Shown: positions 7,155 through 12,782 of the stretch, piece by piece
How positions within the stretch are numbered: position 1 is the stretch's first letter
Layout of the letters: each line of letters begins with the position of its first letter
Assembly (NCBI GenBank): GCA_013138855.1
Contig: WTBX01000085.1
Location: 1-12,782 of the forward strand
Direction: 5' to 3'
Length of the DNA stretch: 12,782 nucleotides
Origin: Methylococcaceae bacterium
Lineage (GTDB): Bacteria > Pseudomonadota > Gammaproteobacteria > Methylococcales > Methylomonadaceae
Notes under the pieces: generated by a model
Seen by the model: only the letters and a program-made list of their open reading frames with translations
Database searches by the model: none
What the model was told of the DNA's origin: nothing
Made by a program: the position numbers and the translations under genes

Positions 7155-7312
7155 AATCGCCATTGAACTTGTAAATTCTGATTTTGTCCCAATTTTCTGT
7201 TAATCAAGCAGATTATTTTTAGCTACTGCCCATAAATTAAGTAATAGCTTATAATTTACACTCGTGACGGTTTCTATAAACCTTAGCAAAAACAATAATA
7301 AGGAGAAATTGG
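7155..7312 (+). promoter_or_regulatory. hfq promoter and leader region
   Basis: This 158-bp gap holds a short hairpin TAATC-AAGCA-GATTA followed by TTTTT (7201-7220), a weak terminator candidate for miaA. A perfect -10 box TATAAT lies at 7250-7255 with a poor -35 (about 7226-7232), predicting a start near 7262. An AGCTA-N19-TAGCT inverted repeat (7221-7249) abuts the -10. The leader has a 5-bp hairpin GGTTT-CTAT-AAACC (7269-7282). It then has five consecutive ARN triplets (7288-7302) running into the Shine-Dalgarno AAGGAG (7300-7305), 7 nt before the ATG. Confidence 0.5.
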
Positions 7313-7558
7313 ATGTCAAAAACTCAAAACTTACAGGATACTTTTCTAAATACTTTAAGAAAAGAACATATTCCTGTCTCTATTTTTTTAGTCAACGGAA
7401 TTAAATTACAAGGCAAAGTCGATTCCTTTGATCAATATGTCATTATGTTAAAAAATACCGTTAGCCAGATGGTTTACAAACATGCGATTTCCACCATCGT
7501 TCCAGGCAAGCCTGTCAAAATGGGACGTGACATTGAACCCACTGATGAAGACGAATAA
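7313..7558 (+). CDS. hfq: RNA-binding chaperone Hfq
   Basis: Hfq is the hexameric Sm-like chaperone that pairs small RNAs with mRNAs. The 81-aa product holds the Sm fold: LQDTFLNTLRKE (7-18), IFLVNGIKLQG (24-34), SFDQYVIMLKNT (38-49) and the Sm2 signature YKHAIST (55-61). Proximal-face residues Q8, Q41, K56 and H57 are kept, as is distal-face K31. Position 25 is Phe rather than the E. coli Tyr. The rim patch reads R16, K17, H19, where E. coli has three arginines. The C-terminal tail is short (from about residue 65) and ends in an acidic cluster EPTDEDE (75-81), reminiscent of the autoinhibitory acidic tip of E. coli Hfq. A strong AAGGAG precedes the ATG. It is probably co-transcribed with hflX, 26 nt downstream. 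Confidence 0.98.
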   Translation: MSKTQNLQDTFLNTLRKEHIPVSIFLVNGIKLQGKVDSFDQYVIMLKNTVSQMVYKHAISTIVPGKPVKMGRDIEPTDEDE

Positions 7559-7584
7559 TACTTATTTTTTAAAGGAGTACGCGC

Positions 7585-8850
7585 TTGTTTGATCGCCCTG
7601 AATCAGGAGAACGTGCCATTTTAGTTCACCTTACTTTACGGGCAGGTCAAGAAGACTTGTCTGAATTAAAGGAACTTGCAAAATCAGCGGGTACAGAGCC
7701 TATCCACGTTATCACAGGCAGTCGTCGCAGTCCTGAATCACGCTATTTCATAAGTACAGGAAAGTTAGACGAATTAAAAACCGCTCTCCAAACTTACAAT
7801 GCTGACATTGTTCTCTTCAATCACGCGCTCTCTCCTAGTCAAGAAAGAAATCTTGAGGAGGCTTTAGAAGTGCGTGTGGTTGATAGGAATGGTTTAATTT
7901 TAGATATTTTTGCCCAAAGAGCGCAGACTTTTGAAGGTAAGCTTCAAGTGGAACTCGCGCAATTACGACATTTATCCACCCGCTTAATACGCGGATGGAC
8001 GCATTTAGAACGCCAAAAAGGCGGGATTGGGATGCGTGGGCCTGGTGAAACCCAGCTTGAAACCGATAGGCGTTTGATTAGTGTACGCATTAAATTGATT
8101 CAACGCCGTTTAGAAAAAGTCTCAAAACAACGTCATCAAGGTCGTCGCAAACGTAAAAAAGCAGAAGTCCCTACTGTTTCTCTGGTCGGTTATACCAATG
8201 CGGGTAAATCGACCTTATTTAATAAACTTACGGGGGCCAATATTTATACGGCGAATCAGCTTTTCGCTACTTTAGACCCGACTTTACGTAATTGTGAAGT
8301 AGAAAATGGCGCAAATATTGTTTTAGCGGATACCGTAGGTTTTATTCGTCATCTACCTCATGAGTTAGTCGCAGCTTTTCGTTCAACGTTGCAAGAAGCC
8401 AGTGAAGCAGATTTACTTTTACATGTAATTGATGCAAATGCAGAAGACAGAGATGATACTATTTTTCAAGTCAACGAAGTTTTAGGCGACATAGATGCGG
8501 GAAAAATCCCGCAATTACAAGTGTTTAATAAAATTGATTTACTCGAAAATATCAAGCCTCATATCGACTATGATGAGAATGGAAAACCTGTACGTGTGTG
8601 GTTATCCGCCCAAACAGGCGCAGGGACTCAACTTTTACATCAAGCTTTAGCAGAGTTATTTGCAAGCACGAAAGTAAAACGCCGCTGTCATTTATCGGCC
8701 AACCAAGGAGACATTCGAGCCAAGCTATTTGATTTTGCTAAAATTATTGACGAAAAGAGCAATGATTATGGTGGCTGGGATTTAGCAATTGAAATAGATA
8801 AAAAACATCTAGGCTTGCTAAAATCTGTCGAATTTGAAGAAATTATATAA
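7585..8850 (+). CDS. hflX: GTPase HflX (ribosome-splitting / stress GTPase)
   Basis: HflX binds the 50S subunit and splits stalled or hibernating 70S ribosomes under stress. The 421-aa product (E. coli 426) has the N-terminal HflX domain (about 1-120), with LSPSQERNLE (82-91) and DRNGLILDIFAQRA (100-113), and a coiled linker containing GGIGMRGPGETQLETDRR (146-163). The G domain carries G1 GYTNAGKST (202-210), G2 LFATLDPT (226-233), G3 DTVGFI (249-254), G4 NKID (315-318) and G5 SAQTG (341-345). The C-terminal domain runs from about 365. The start is TTG at 7585: AAAGGAG (7571-7577) is 7 nt upstream, no ATG is near, and the resulting MFDR N-terminus matches E. coli HflX. It sits in the standard hfq-hflX-hflK order. 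Confidence 0.96.
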   Translation: MFDRPESGERAILVHLTLRAGQEDLSELKELAKSAGTEPIHVITGSRRSPESRYFISTGKLDELKTALQTYNADIVLFNHALSPSQERNLEEALEVRVVDRNGLILDIFAQRAQTFEGKLQVELAQLRHLSTRLIRGWTHLERQKGGIGMRGPGETQLETDRRLISVRIKLIQRRLEKVSKQRHQGRRKRKKAEVPTVSLVGYTNAGKSTLFNKLTGANIYTANQLFATLDPTLRNCEVENGANIVLADTVGFIRHLPHELVAAFRSTLQEASEADLLLHVIDANAEDRDDTIFQVNEVLGDIDAGKIPQLQVFNKIDLLENIKPHIDYDENGKPVRVWLSAQTGAGTQLLHQALAELFASTKVKRRCHLSANQGDIRAKLFDFAKIIDEKSNDYGGWDLAIEIDKKHLGLLKSVEFEEII

Positions 8851-8874
8851 AAACAACTCACAGGCTATTCAAAA

Positions 8875-8917
8875 TTATGACTAAAAACGTCATAAATTCG
8901 ATTATTTACGATAGAAT
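8875..8917 (+). promoter_or_regulatory. Inverted repeat and weak -10 box upstream of hflK
   Basis: The 122-bp hflX-hflK gap holds a perfect 7-bp inverted repeat, TTATGAC (8875-8881) and GTCATAA (8889-8895), with a 7-nt spacer. It has no T-run, so it is not a typical terminator. A -10-like TAGAAT lies at 8912-8917, with the -35 position falling on the right arm of the repeat. An operator overlapping an hflK promoter is possible but unproven. The hflK Shine-Dalgarno GGAG is at 8962-8965. Confidence 0.3.
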
Positions 8918-8972
8918 ATGCCATTAACTATTAGATTTAAACTTTTTGAAGTAACCCAATTGGAGCATCAAT

Positions 8973-10151
8973 ATGTCCTGGAATGAACCCGGTGGCGATG
9001 ATAAAGACCCGTGGAGTGGTCGTAATGATCGACAAGGCCCCCCCGATCTGGATGAAGCAATTCGTTCATTGCAAGAAAAATTAGGCGGTATTTTTGGTGG
9101 TGGCAATGATGGAGAAGGTGGCAACTCCAACGGCGGCTCGGCTAAAGGGCTTGGTATTCTTGCTGCGGGCGCAGTAGTACTTTGGCTTGCAAGTGGCACT
9201 TATATTGTTGATGAAGGGAATCATGGTGTCGAAACTCGCTTTGGTAAATATATTGCTACCACTCAAGCAGGTTTAAACTGGCATCTACCCACACCGATTG
9301 AACAAGTTGAAATTGTTAATGTCAAGAAGCAACGTTATATCGAAGTTGGTTATCGTTCTAGTGGTCGTCAAGGGGTAGGCTCAGTTCCTAAAGAAGCGTT
9401 AATGCTGACAAAGGATGAGAATATTATTGATGTGCGCCTTGCGGTTCAATATCAAGTTAAAAATGCTGAGAACTTTATCTTTAATGTTGCAAGCCCAGAA
9501 GCCACTTTAAAACAAGTGACTGAAAGTGCTGAACGTGGCGTTATCGGTAGTAGCACTATGGACTTTGTATTAACTGAAGGTCGTGGTGATGTCGTTGCGC
9601 AAATCAAAAAAGAAATTCAAACGGTGATGGATGCTTATAAAGCAGGCGTTCAAATTACCAGTGTGAATTTACAAGATGCGCAGCCACCTGAACAAGTACA
9701 AAGTGCCTTTGAAGATGCGATTAAAGCGCGAGAAGATCAGCAGCGTTTAATCAATGAAGCGGAAGCCTATTCTAATGACGTGATTCCAAAAGCACGGGGC
9801 GCGGCCGCCAGAAAGATGCAAGAAGCGGAAGGTTATAAAGAGCAAGTCATTGCACAAGCAACGGGTGAAGTCAGTCGTTTTAGCCAATTACTTGCCGAAT
9901 ATAAAAAAGCCCCAGAAGTCACAAGACAACGTATGTATTTAGAGTCTATAGAATCGGTCATGGCCAATACTAACACCGTGATGATTGATGTCAAAGGTGG
10001 CAATAACTTACTTTATTTACCTTTAGATAAAATGACAAATACCTCTGCCAAGAGAGCTGCCAACACAACGACTTCTAACTCTACCGCGAATAAAGTCATA
10101 CAACCTACGTTAAAGACTTCATCTCGCACTCGTACAAACAGGGGAAGATAA
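8973..10151 (+). CDS. hflK: FtsH protease modulator HflK
   Basis: HflK and HflC form the large SPFH-family assembly in the inner membrane that encloses FtsH and modulates degradation of membrane proteins. The 392-aa product (E. coli 419) has a Gly/Asp-rich cytoplasmic N-terminus (1-56) beginning MSWNEPGGDDKDPW, typical of HflK. One transmembrane helix follows (about 58-77), then the SPFH/Band-7 domain (about 78-270) with YIVDEGNHGVETRFGKY (77-93). A long charged, Ala/Glu/Gln-rich helix runs from about 245 to 312, and a low-complexity Thr/Ser/Asn/Lys tail closes the protein (about 355-392). GGAG at 8962-8965, 7 nt before ATG 8973, supports the start. The stop shares one base with the hflC start (TAATG), indicating translational coupling of the two subunits. 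Confidence 0.96.
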   Translation: MSWNEPGGDDKDPWSGRNDRQGPPDLDEAIRSLQEKLGGIFGGGNDGEGGNSNGGSAKGLGILAAGAVVLWLASGTYIVDEGNHGVETRFGKYIATTQAGLNWHLPTPIEQVEIVNVKKQRYIEVGYRSSGRQGVGSVPKEALMLTKDENIIDVRLAVQYQVKNAENFIFNVASPEATLKQVTESAERGVIGSSTMDFVLTEGRGDVVAQIKKEIQTVMDAYKAGVQITSVNLQDAQPPEQVQSAFEDAIKAREDQQRLINEAEAYSNDVIPKARGAAARKMQEAEGYKEQVIAQATGEVSRFSQLLAEYKKAPEVTRQRMYLESIESVMANTNTVMIDVKGGNNLLYLPLDKMTNTSAKRAANTTTSNSTANKVIQPTLKTSSRTRTNRGR

Positions 10152-11008
10152 TGTCAGCCAATAAAATCTTAGTGACCCTTGCAGCCGTACTTTTTGTCGG
10201 CATGATGTGTGTATTTACGGTCTCAGAAACAGAAAAAGCGATTAAATTTAAGTTGGGTGAAATCGTTAAAGACGATTATGAACCAGGTCTTTATTTTAAA
10301 TGGCCGTTTATCAATAACGTCAAAAAATTTGATAACCGTATCCAGACAATGGATTCAAAGCCTGAGCGTTTTTTAACGGCTGAAAAGAAAAACGTTATCG
10401 TAGACTCCTTTGTTAAGTGGCGTATCGGTGATGTAAAAACGTTCTATACGGTTGTCGCGGGTGATATTAACCAAGCAAATCTACGCTTAGATCAAATTAT
10501 TAAAGATGCCTACCGTGCAGAATTTAGTAAACGTGATATTAAACAATTAGTTTCTACCGACCGTAGTGCGATTCGAACCATCTTAATTGAAAACTCTAAA
10601 GCAATTGCAGCTAAATTAGGCATGGAAATCGTTGACGTACAAGTTAAACGCATTGATTTACCGAGTGAAGTCAGTAGCTCAGTTTATCGTCGTATGGAAG
10701 CTGAACGTGAAAGAGTTGCCAGAGAGTTTCGTTCTCAAGGTTCGGAAGCCGCTGAAAGAATTCGTGCGGATGCCGATCGTCAAGCCACGGTTACTTTAGC
10801 GAATGCTTTTCGTGATGCTGAAAAATTACGCGGTAATGGCGATGCAACCTCAGCTGAAATTTATGCTAAAGCTTATGGCGAAGATATAGAATTTTTTACT
10901 TTCTATCGTAGCTTAAATGCTTATAAGAAAACTTTTTCAAACGCAGGCGATATGATGGTAATAGACCCTGATTCTGATTTCTTTAGATATTTTAAGAAAC
11001 AAAAATAA
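10151..11008 (+). CDS. hflC: FtsH protease modulator HflC
   Basis: HflC is the partner of HflK in the periplasm-facing SPFH complex that regulates FtsH. The 285-aa product has an N-terminal transmembrane helix (about 5-24) and a Band-7 domain starting at VSETEKAIKFKLGEI (24-38). YEPGLYFKWPF (43-53), DNRIQTMDS (61-69) and the VDSFVKWRI block (84-92) follow. A charged helix runs from RRMEAERERVAREFRSQGSE (180-199), and the C-terminus MMVIDPDSDFFRYFK (268-282) is nearly identical in E. coli HflC. It is shorter than the 334-aa E. coli protein because it lacks the insertion in the middle of the SPFH region (near residue 150 here). The ATG overlaps the hflK stop by one base, with GGGGAAG (10141-10147) as ribosome-binding site. 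Confidence 0.96.
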   Translation: MSANKILVTLAAVLFVGMMCVFTVSETEKAIKFKLGEIVKDDYEPGLYFKWPFINNVKKFDNRIQTMDSKPERFLTAEKKNVIVDSFVKWRIGDVKTFYTVVAGDINQANLRLDQIIKDAYRAEFSKRDIKQLVSTDRSAIRTILIENSKAIAAKLGMEIVDVQVKRIDLPSEVSSSVYRRMEAERERVAREFRSQGSEAAERIRADADRQATVTLANAFRDAEKLRGNGDATSAEIYAKAYGEDIEFFTFYRSLNAYKKTFSNAGDMMVIDPDSDFFRYFKKQK

Positions 11009-11017
11009 ATAATTTAT

Positions 11018-11046
11018 TAGACAATAAAACCTGATCTAAAAATTAT
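11018..11046 (+). promoter_or_regulatory. Low-confidence promoter candidate for hisZ-purA
   Basis: TAGACA (11018-11023, five of six to the -35 consensus) and AATTAT (11041-11046, four of six to the -10) are 17 bp apart between hflC and the hairpin before hisZ. A start near 11053 would put the hairpin at the very 5' end of the hisZ mRNA. The region is AT-rich, so chance matches are likely. Confidence 0.25.
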
Positions 11047-11054
11047 AGCAACTC

Positions 11055-11082
11055 AAAACGCTCCGCCTTGACGGGGCGTTTT
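11055..11082 (+). terminator. Terminator-like hairpin between hflC and hisZ
   Basis: AAAACGCTCCG (11055-11065) pairs with CGGGGCGTTTT (11072-11082): an 11-bp stem with one G-U pair and a six-base loop (11066-11071), with flanking A-run and T-run. It lies 46 nt after the hflC stop and ends 6 nt before the chosen hisZ ATG. It most likely ends the hflKC transcript; its placement against hisZ also allows attenuation. Confidence 0.75.
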
Positions 11083-11088
11083 CTGCGC

Positions 11089-12294
11089 ATGGATACCTAT
11101 AAAATGTTACCAAAAGACCCGTGGTTATTACCTGACGGCATAGAAGAAGTTTTACCTGATGATGCGGTGCATTTAGAAGCCTTGCGTCGTCAATTATTAG
11201 ATGCATTTAATTGCTGGGGTTATGACTTAGTCATTCCACCACTAATTGATTATTTAAGCTCACTATTGACGGGAACAGGTCATGACCTTGACTTGCAGAC
11301 CTTTAAGTTTACCGATCAATTAAGCGGTGAAATGCTTGGTGTACGTGCGGATATGACACCACAAGTCGCTCGCATTGATGCGCATAGTTTAAGACATGAC
11401 GCTCCGACACGCCTTTGTTATGCAGGAACTGTTTTACATACGGTCAGCGACCCGATGGAACACAGCCGCAGTCCTATGCAAATTGGCGCGGAAATTTATG
11501 GTCATCAAGGCAAAGAAAGTGATTTGGAAATTATCCAACTCATGCTGGAAATGCTGGCTATCGCAGGCATTGAAAACGTCCACTTAGATTTAGGTCATGT
11601 CGGTATTTATGGCGCGTTATCTAAACAAGCGGGATTAAATTCTCAGCAAGAAAGCGAATTATTCGATATTTTGCAACGTAAAGCGAATACCGAACTTGTC
11701 GCCCTCATGGAAACCTATGACATTGATGAAAGCTTCAAAACCTTGTTTTTAAGCTTACCTAAACTCAATGGTGGCAATGAAGTGTTAAGCACGGCTGCAA
11801 AAGTTTTTGCGAATGCCAATGATGACATCAAACAAGCCTTAGCTGAATTACAAAGCATTGCTGAACATCTAAATATAATTTTTCCATCATTAGCAATTAA
11901 TTTTGATTTAGCAGAATTACGCGGCTATCACTATCATACTGGCGTGGTTTTTGCCGCCTTCATCCCCAGCGTAGGTCGAGAAATTGCCAGAGGCGGACGC
12001 TATGATAATATTGGCGGCGTATTTGGTAGAGCGCGTCCAGCCACAGGGTTTAGTGCTGATTTAAAATTTTTAGCATCATTGACCAAAGCCACACACGTTA
12101 AATCCTCTAAAGAAATCGTTTTTGCGCCTTATAGTAATGAACCGCAATTACTGGAAAAGATTAGAGATTTAAGAGCCAATGGCACAACCGTTATTCAAGA
12201 ATTACCGAATCAAAACGGGGGTGCAAAAGCCTTAAATTGCACCGCGCAATTAGAAAAAGATAATCAAAACTGGCTAGTTAAGCCTTTAGTTTAA
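11089..12294 (+). CDS. hisZ: ATP phosphoribosyltransferase regulatory subunit HisZ
   Basis: HisZ is a catalytically dead histidyl-tRNA synthetase paralog that joins the short form of HisG to make the active, histidine-inhibited ATP phosphoribosyltransferase, the first step of histidine synthesis. From ATG 11089 it is 401 aa. Class II synthetase-like blocks are PWLLPDGIEEVLP (11-23), LLTGTGHDLDLQTFKFTD (59-76), VRADMTPQVARIDAHSLR (85-102), SRSPMQIGAEIYG (126-138), LRGYHYHTGVVFAAF (277-291) and GGRYDNIGGVFGRARPATGF (302-321). It ends without the anticodon-binding domain of true HisS, which supports HisZ. The open frame extends to a TTG at 11068, but that lies in the terminator loop. ATG 11104 is another possible start, and neither ATG has a good Shine-Dalgarno. 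The hflC-hisZ-purA order is common in gammaproteobacteria other than enterics. Confidence 0.93.
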   Translation: MDTYKMLPKDPWLLPDGIEEVLPDDAVHLEALRRQLLDAFNCWGYDLVIPPLIDYLSSLLTGTGHDLDLQTFKFTDQLSGEMLGVRADMTPQVARIDAHSLRHDAPTRLCYAGTVLHTVSDPMEHSRSPMQIGAEIYGHQGKESDLEIIQLMLEMLAIAGIENVHLDLGHVGIYGALSKQAGLNSQQESELFDILQRKANTELVALMETYDIDESFKTLFLSLPKLNGGNEVLSTAAKVFANANDDIKQALAELQSIAEHLNIIFPSLAINFDLAELRGYHYHTGVVFAAFIPSVGREIARGGRYDNIGGVFGRARPATGFSADLKFLASLTKATHVKSSKEIVFAPYSNEPQLLEKIRDLRANGTTVIQELPNQNGGAKALNCTAQLEKDNQNWLVKPLV

Positions 12295-12306
12295 ACTGGA
12301 ATAATT

Positions 12307-12782
12307 ATGGGAAAAAATGTTGTAGTCATCGGAACGCAATGGGGCGATGAGGGTAAAGGCAAATTAGTCGATTTATTAACCGACCAAGCTGCCGCCGTTG
12401 TTCGCTTTCAAGGTGGGCATAATGCGGGGCATACATTAGTTATTGATGGTGAAAAAACCGTACTGCATTTAATACCGTCTGGCATATTAAGAAGCCATGT
12501 CGAATGTCTGATTGGTAATGGCGTAGTTTTATCTTTAGAAGCCTTAGCAGAAGAAATTGAAATTCTGGAAAAATCAGGCATTGAAGTTAGAAATCGCTTA
12601 AAAATAAGTGAAGCTTGCACCTTAATTTTACCCGTTCATATTGCGGTCGATCAAGCCCGCGAAATTGCTAGAGGCAATAAAGCTATCGGCACAACGGGTC
12701 GAGGCATAGGTCCTGCTTACGAAGATAAAGCAGCAAGACGCGGACTAAGAGCGGGTGATTTATTAAACCCAGAATTATTCGC
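12307..12782 (+). CDS. purA: Adenylosuccinate synthetase PurA (N-terminal 158 residues; cut by window edge)
   Basis: PurA condenses IMP and aspartate with GTP to adenylosuccinate, the first committed step to AMP. The visible part has the P-loop GTQWGDEGKGKLVD (9-22, catalytic D14), GGHNAGHT (36-43, catalytic H42), IPSGIL (56-61), the IGNGVVL segment (69-75) and the IMP/switch region IGTTGRGIGPAYEDKAARR (127-145). These match the family position for position. The frame is open at the window end; the full protein is normally about 430 aa, so roughly 270 residues are missing. The ATG at 12307 is 12 nt after the hisZ stop, with a weak GGA 6 nt upstream, so it is probably co-transcribed with hisZ. 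Confidence 0.97.
   Translation, partial: MGKNVVVIGTQWGDEGKGKLVDLLTDQAAAVVRFQGGHNAGHTLVIDGEKTVLHLIPSGILRSHVECLIGNGVVLSLEALAEEIEILEKSGIEVRNRLKISEACTLILPVHIAVDQAREIARGNKAIGTTGRGIGPAYEDKAARRGLRAGDLLNPELF

Noticed and set aside
7201..7220. TAATC-AAGCA-GATTA-TTTTT as a firm miaA terminator
   Set aside because: The stem is only five mostly A-T pairs, too weak to call on its own; it is mentioned only in the hfq leader entry.
7269..7282. GGTTT-CTAT-AAACC hairpin in the hfq leader as a riboswitch
   Set aside because: A 5-bp stem alone does not match any riboswitch class, and the leader is only about 50 nt.
8924..9199. Open frame of 91 codons on the minus strand, rich in Pro and Ser
   Set aside because: It is antisense to the Gly/Asp-rich N-terminus of hflK, whose codons produce Pro/Ser on the other strand. 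There is no ribosome-binding site or recognised motif.
11068..11088. TTG start for hisZ giving seven more residues
   Set aside because: It sits in the loop and 3' arm of the terminator hairpin, and the extra residues do not resemble HisZ N-termini.
1..12782. Mobile element, CRISPR array, tRNA/rRNA gene, prophage or defence system
   Set aside because: None is visible: gene order is the conserved housekeeping cluster, gaps are short, and there are no direct-repeat arrays, transposase motifs or clover-leaf genes.

Overview
This window is a conserved housekeeping gene cluster of a gammaproteobacterium. The DNA is AT-rich, at roughly 40% G+C judged by eye. The order queG(-) / nnr - tsaE - amiB - mutL - miaA - hfq - hflX - hflK - hflC - hisZ - purA (all +) matches the classic Escherichia/Pseudomonas neighbourhood. 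The hisZ gene between hflC and purA is seen in many non-enteric gammaproteobacteria and is absent from E. coli. Low G+C and a MutL carrying an endonuclease motif also argue against the Enterobacterales. I cannot name the genus from sequence alone; an AT-rich methanotroph or sulfur-oxidiser lineage would fit, but that is a guess.

Layout: 1-905 holds the 5' part of queG on the minus strand (queuosine synthesis), cut by the window edge. A 55-bp divergent gap leads into nnr (repair of damaged NAD(P)H), which overlaps tsaE (tRNA t6A synthesis) by 4 nt. Then come amiB (septal peptidoglycan amidase), a strong palindromic terminator, mutL (mismatch repair), a gap with two hairpins, and miaA (tRNA i6A37 synthesis). 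A 158-bp gap with a good -10 box precedes hfq (RNA chaperone), which is followed closely by hflX (ribosome-splitting GTPase). After a 122-bp gap come hflK and hflC (FtsH-associated membrane complex), which overlap by 1 nt. A terminator hairpin then sits just before hisZ (regulatory subunit of histidine biosynthesis), and purA (adenylosuccinate synthetase) runs off the right end.

The common themes are translation fidelity and tRNA modification (queG, tsaE, miaA, hflX), post-transcriptional control (hfq), membrane protein quality control (hflKC), genome and wall maintenance (mutL, amiB), metabolite repair (nnr) and nucleotide/amino-acid synthesis (purA, hisZ). Hairpins and -10-like boxes suggest several transcription units rather than one operon: nnr-tsaE, amiB, mutL(-miaA), hfq-hflX, hflKC and hisZ-purA.

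I found no mobile element, CRISPR array, RNA gene or unknown coding system. The points worth a second look are small: a run of five ARN triplets overlapping the hfq Shine-Dalgarno sequence, rim and distal-face substitutions in Hfq, a variant endonuclease motif in MutL, a perfect 28-bp palindrome, and a hairpin that affects the choice of hisZ start.
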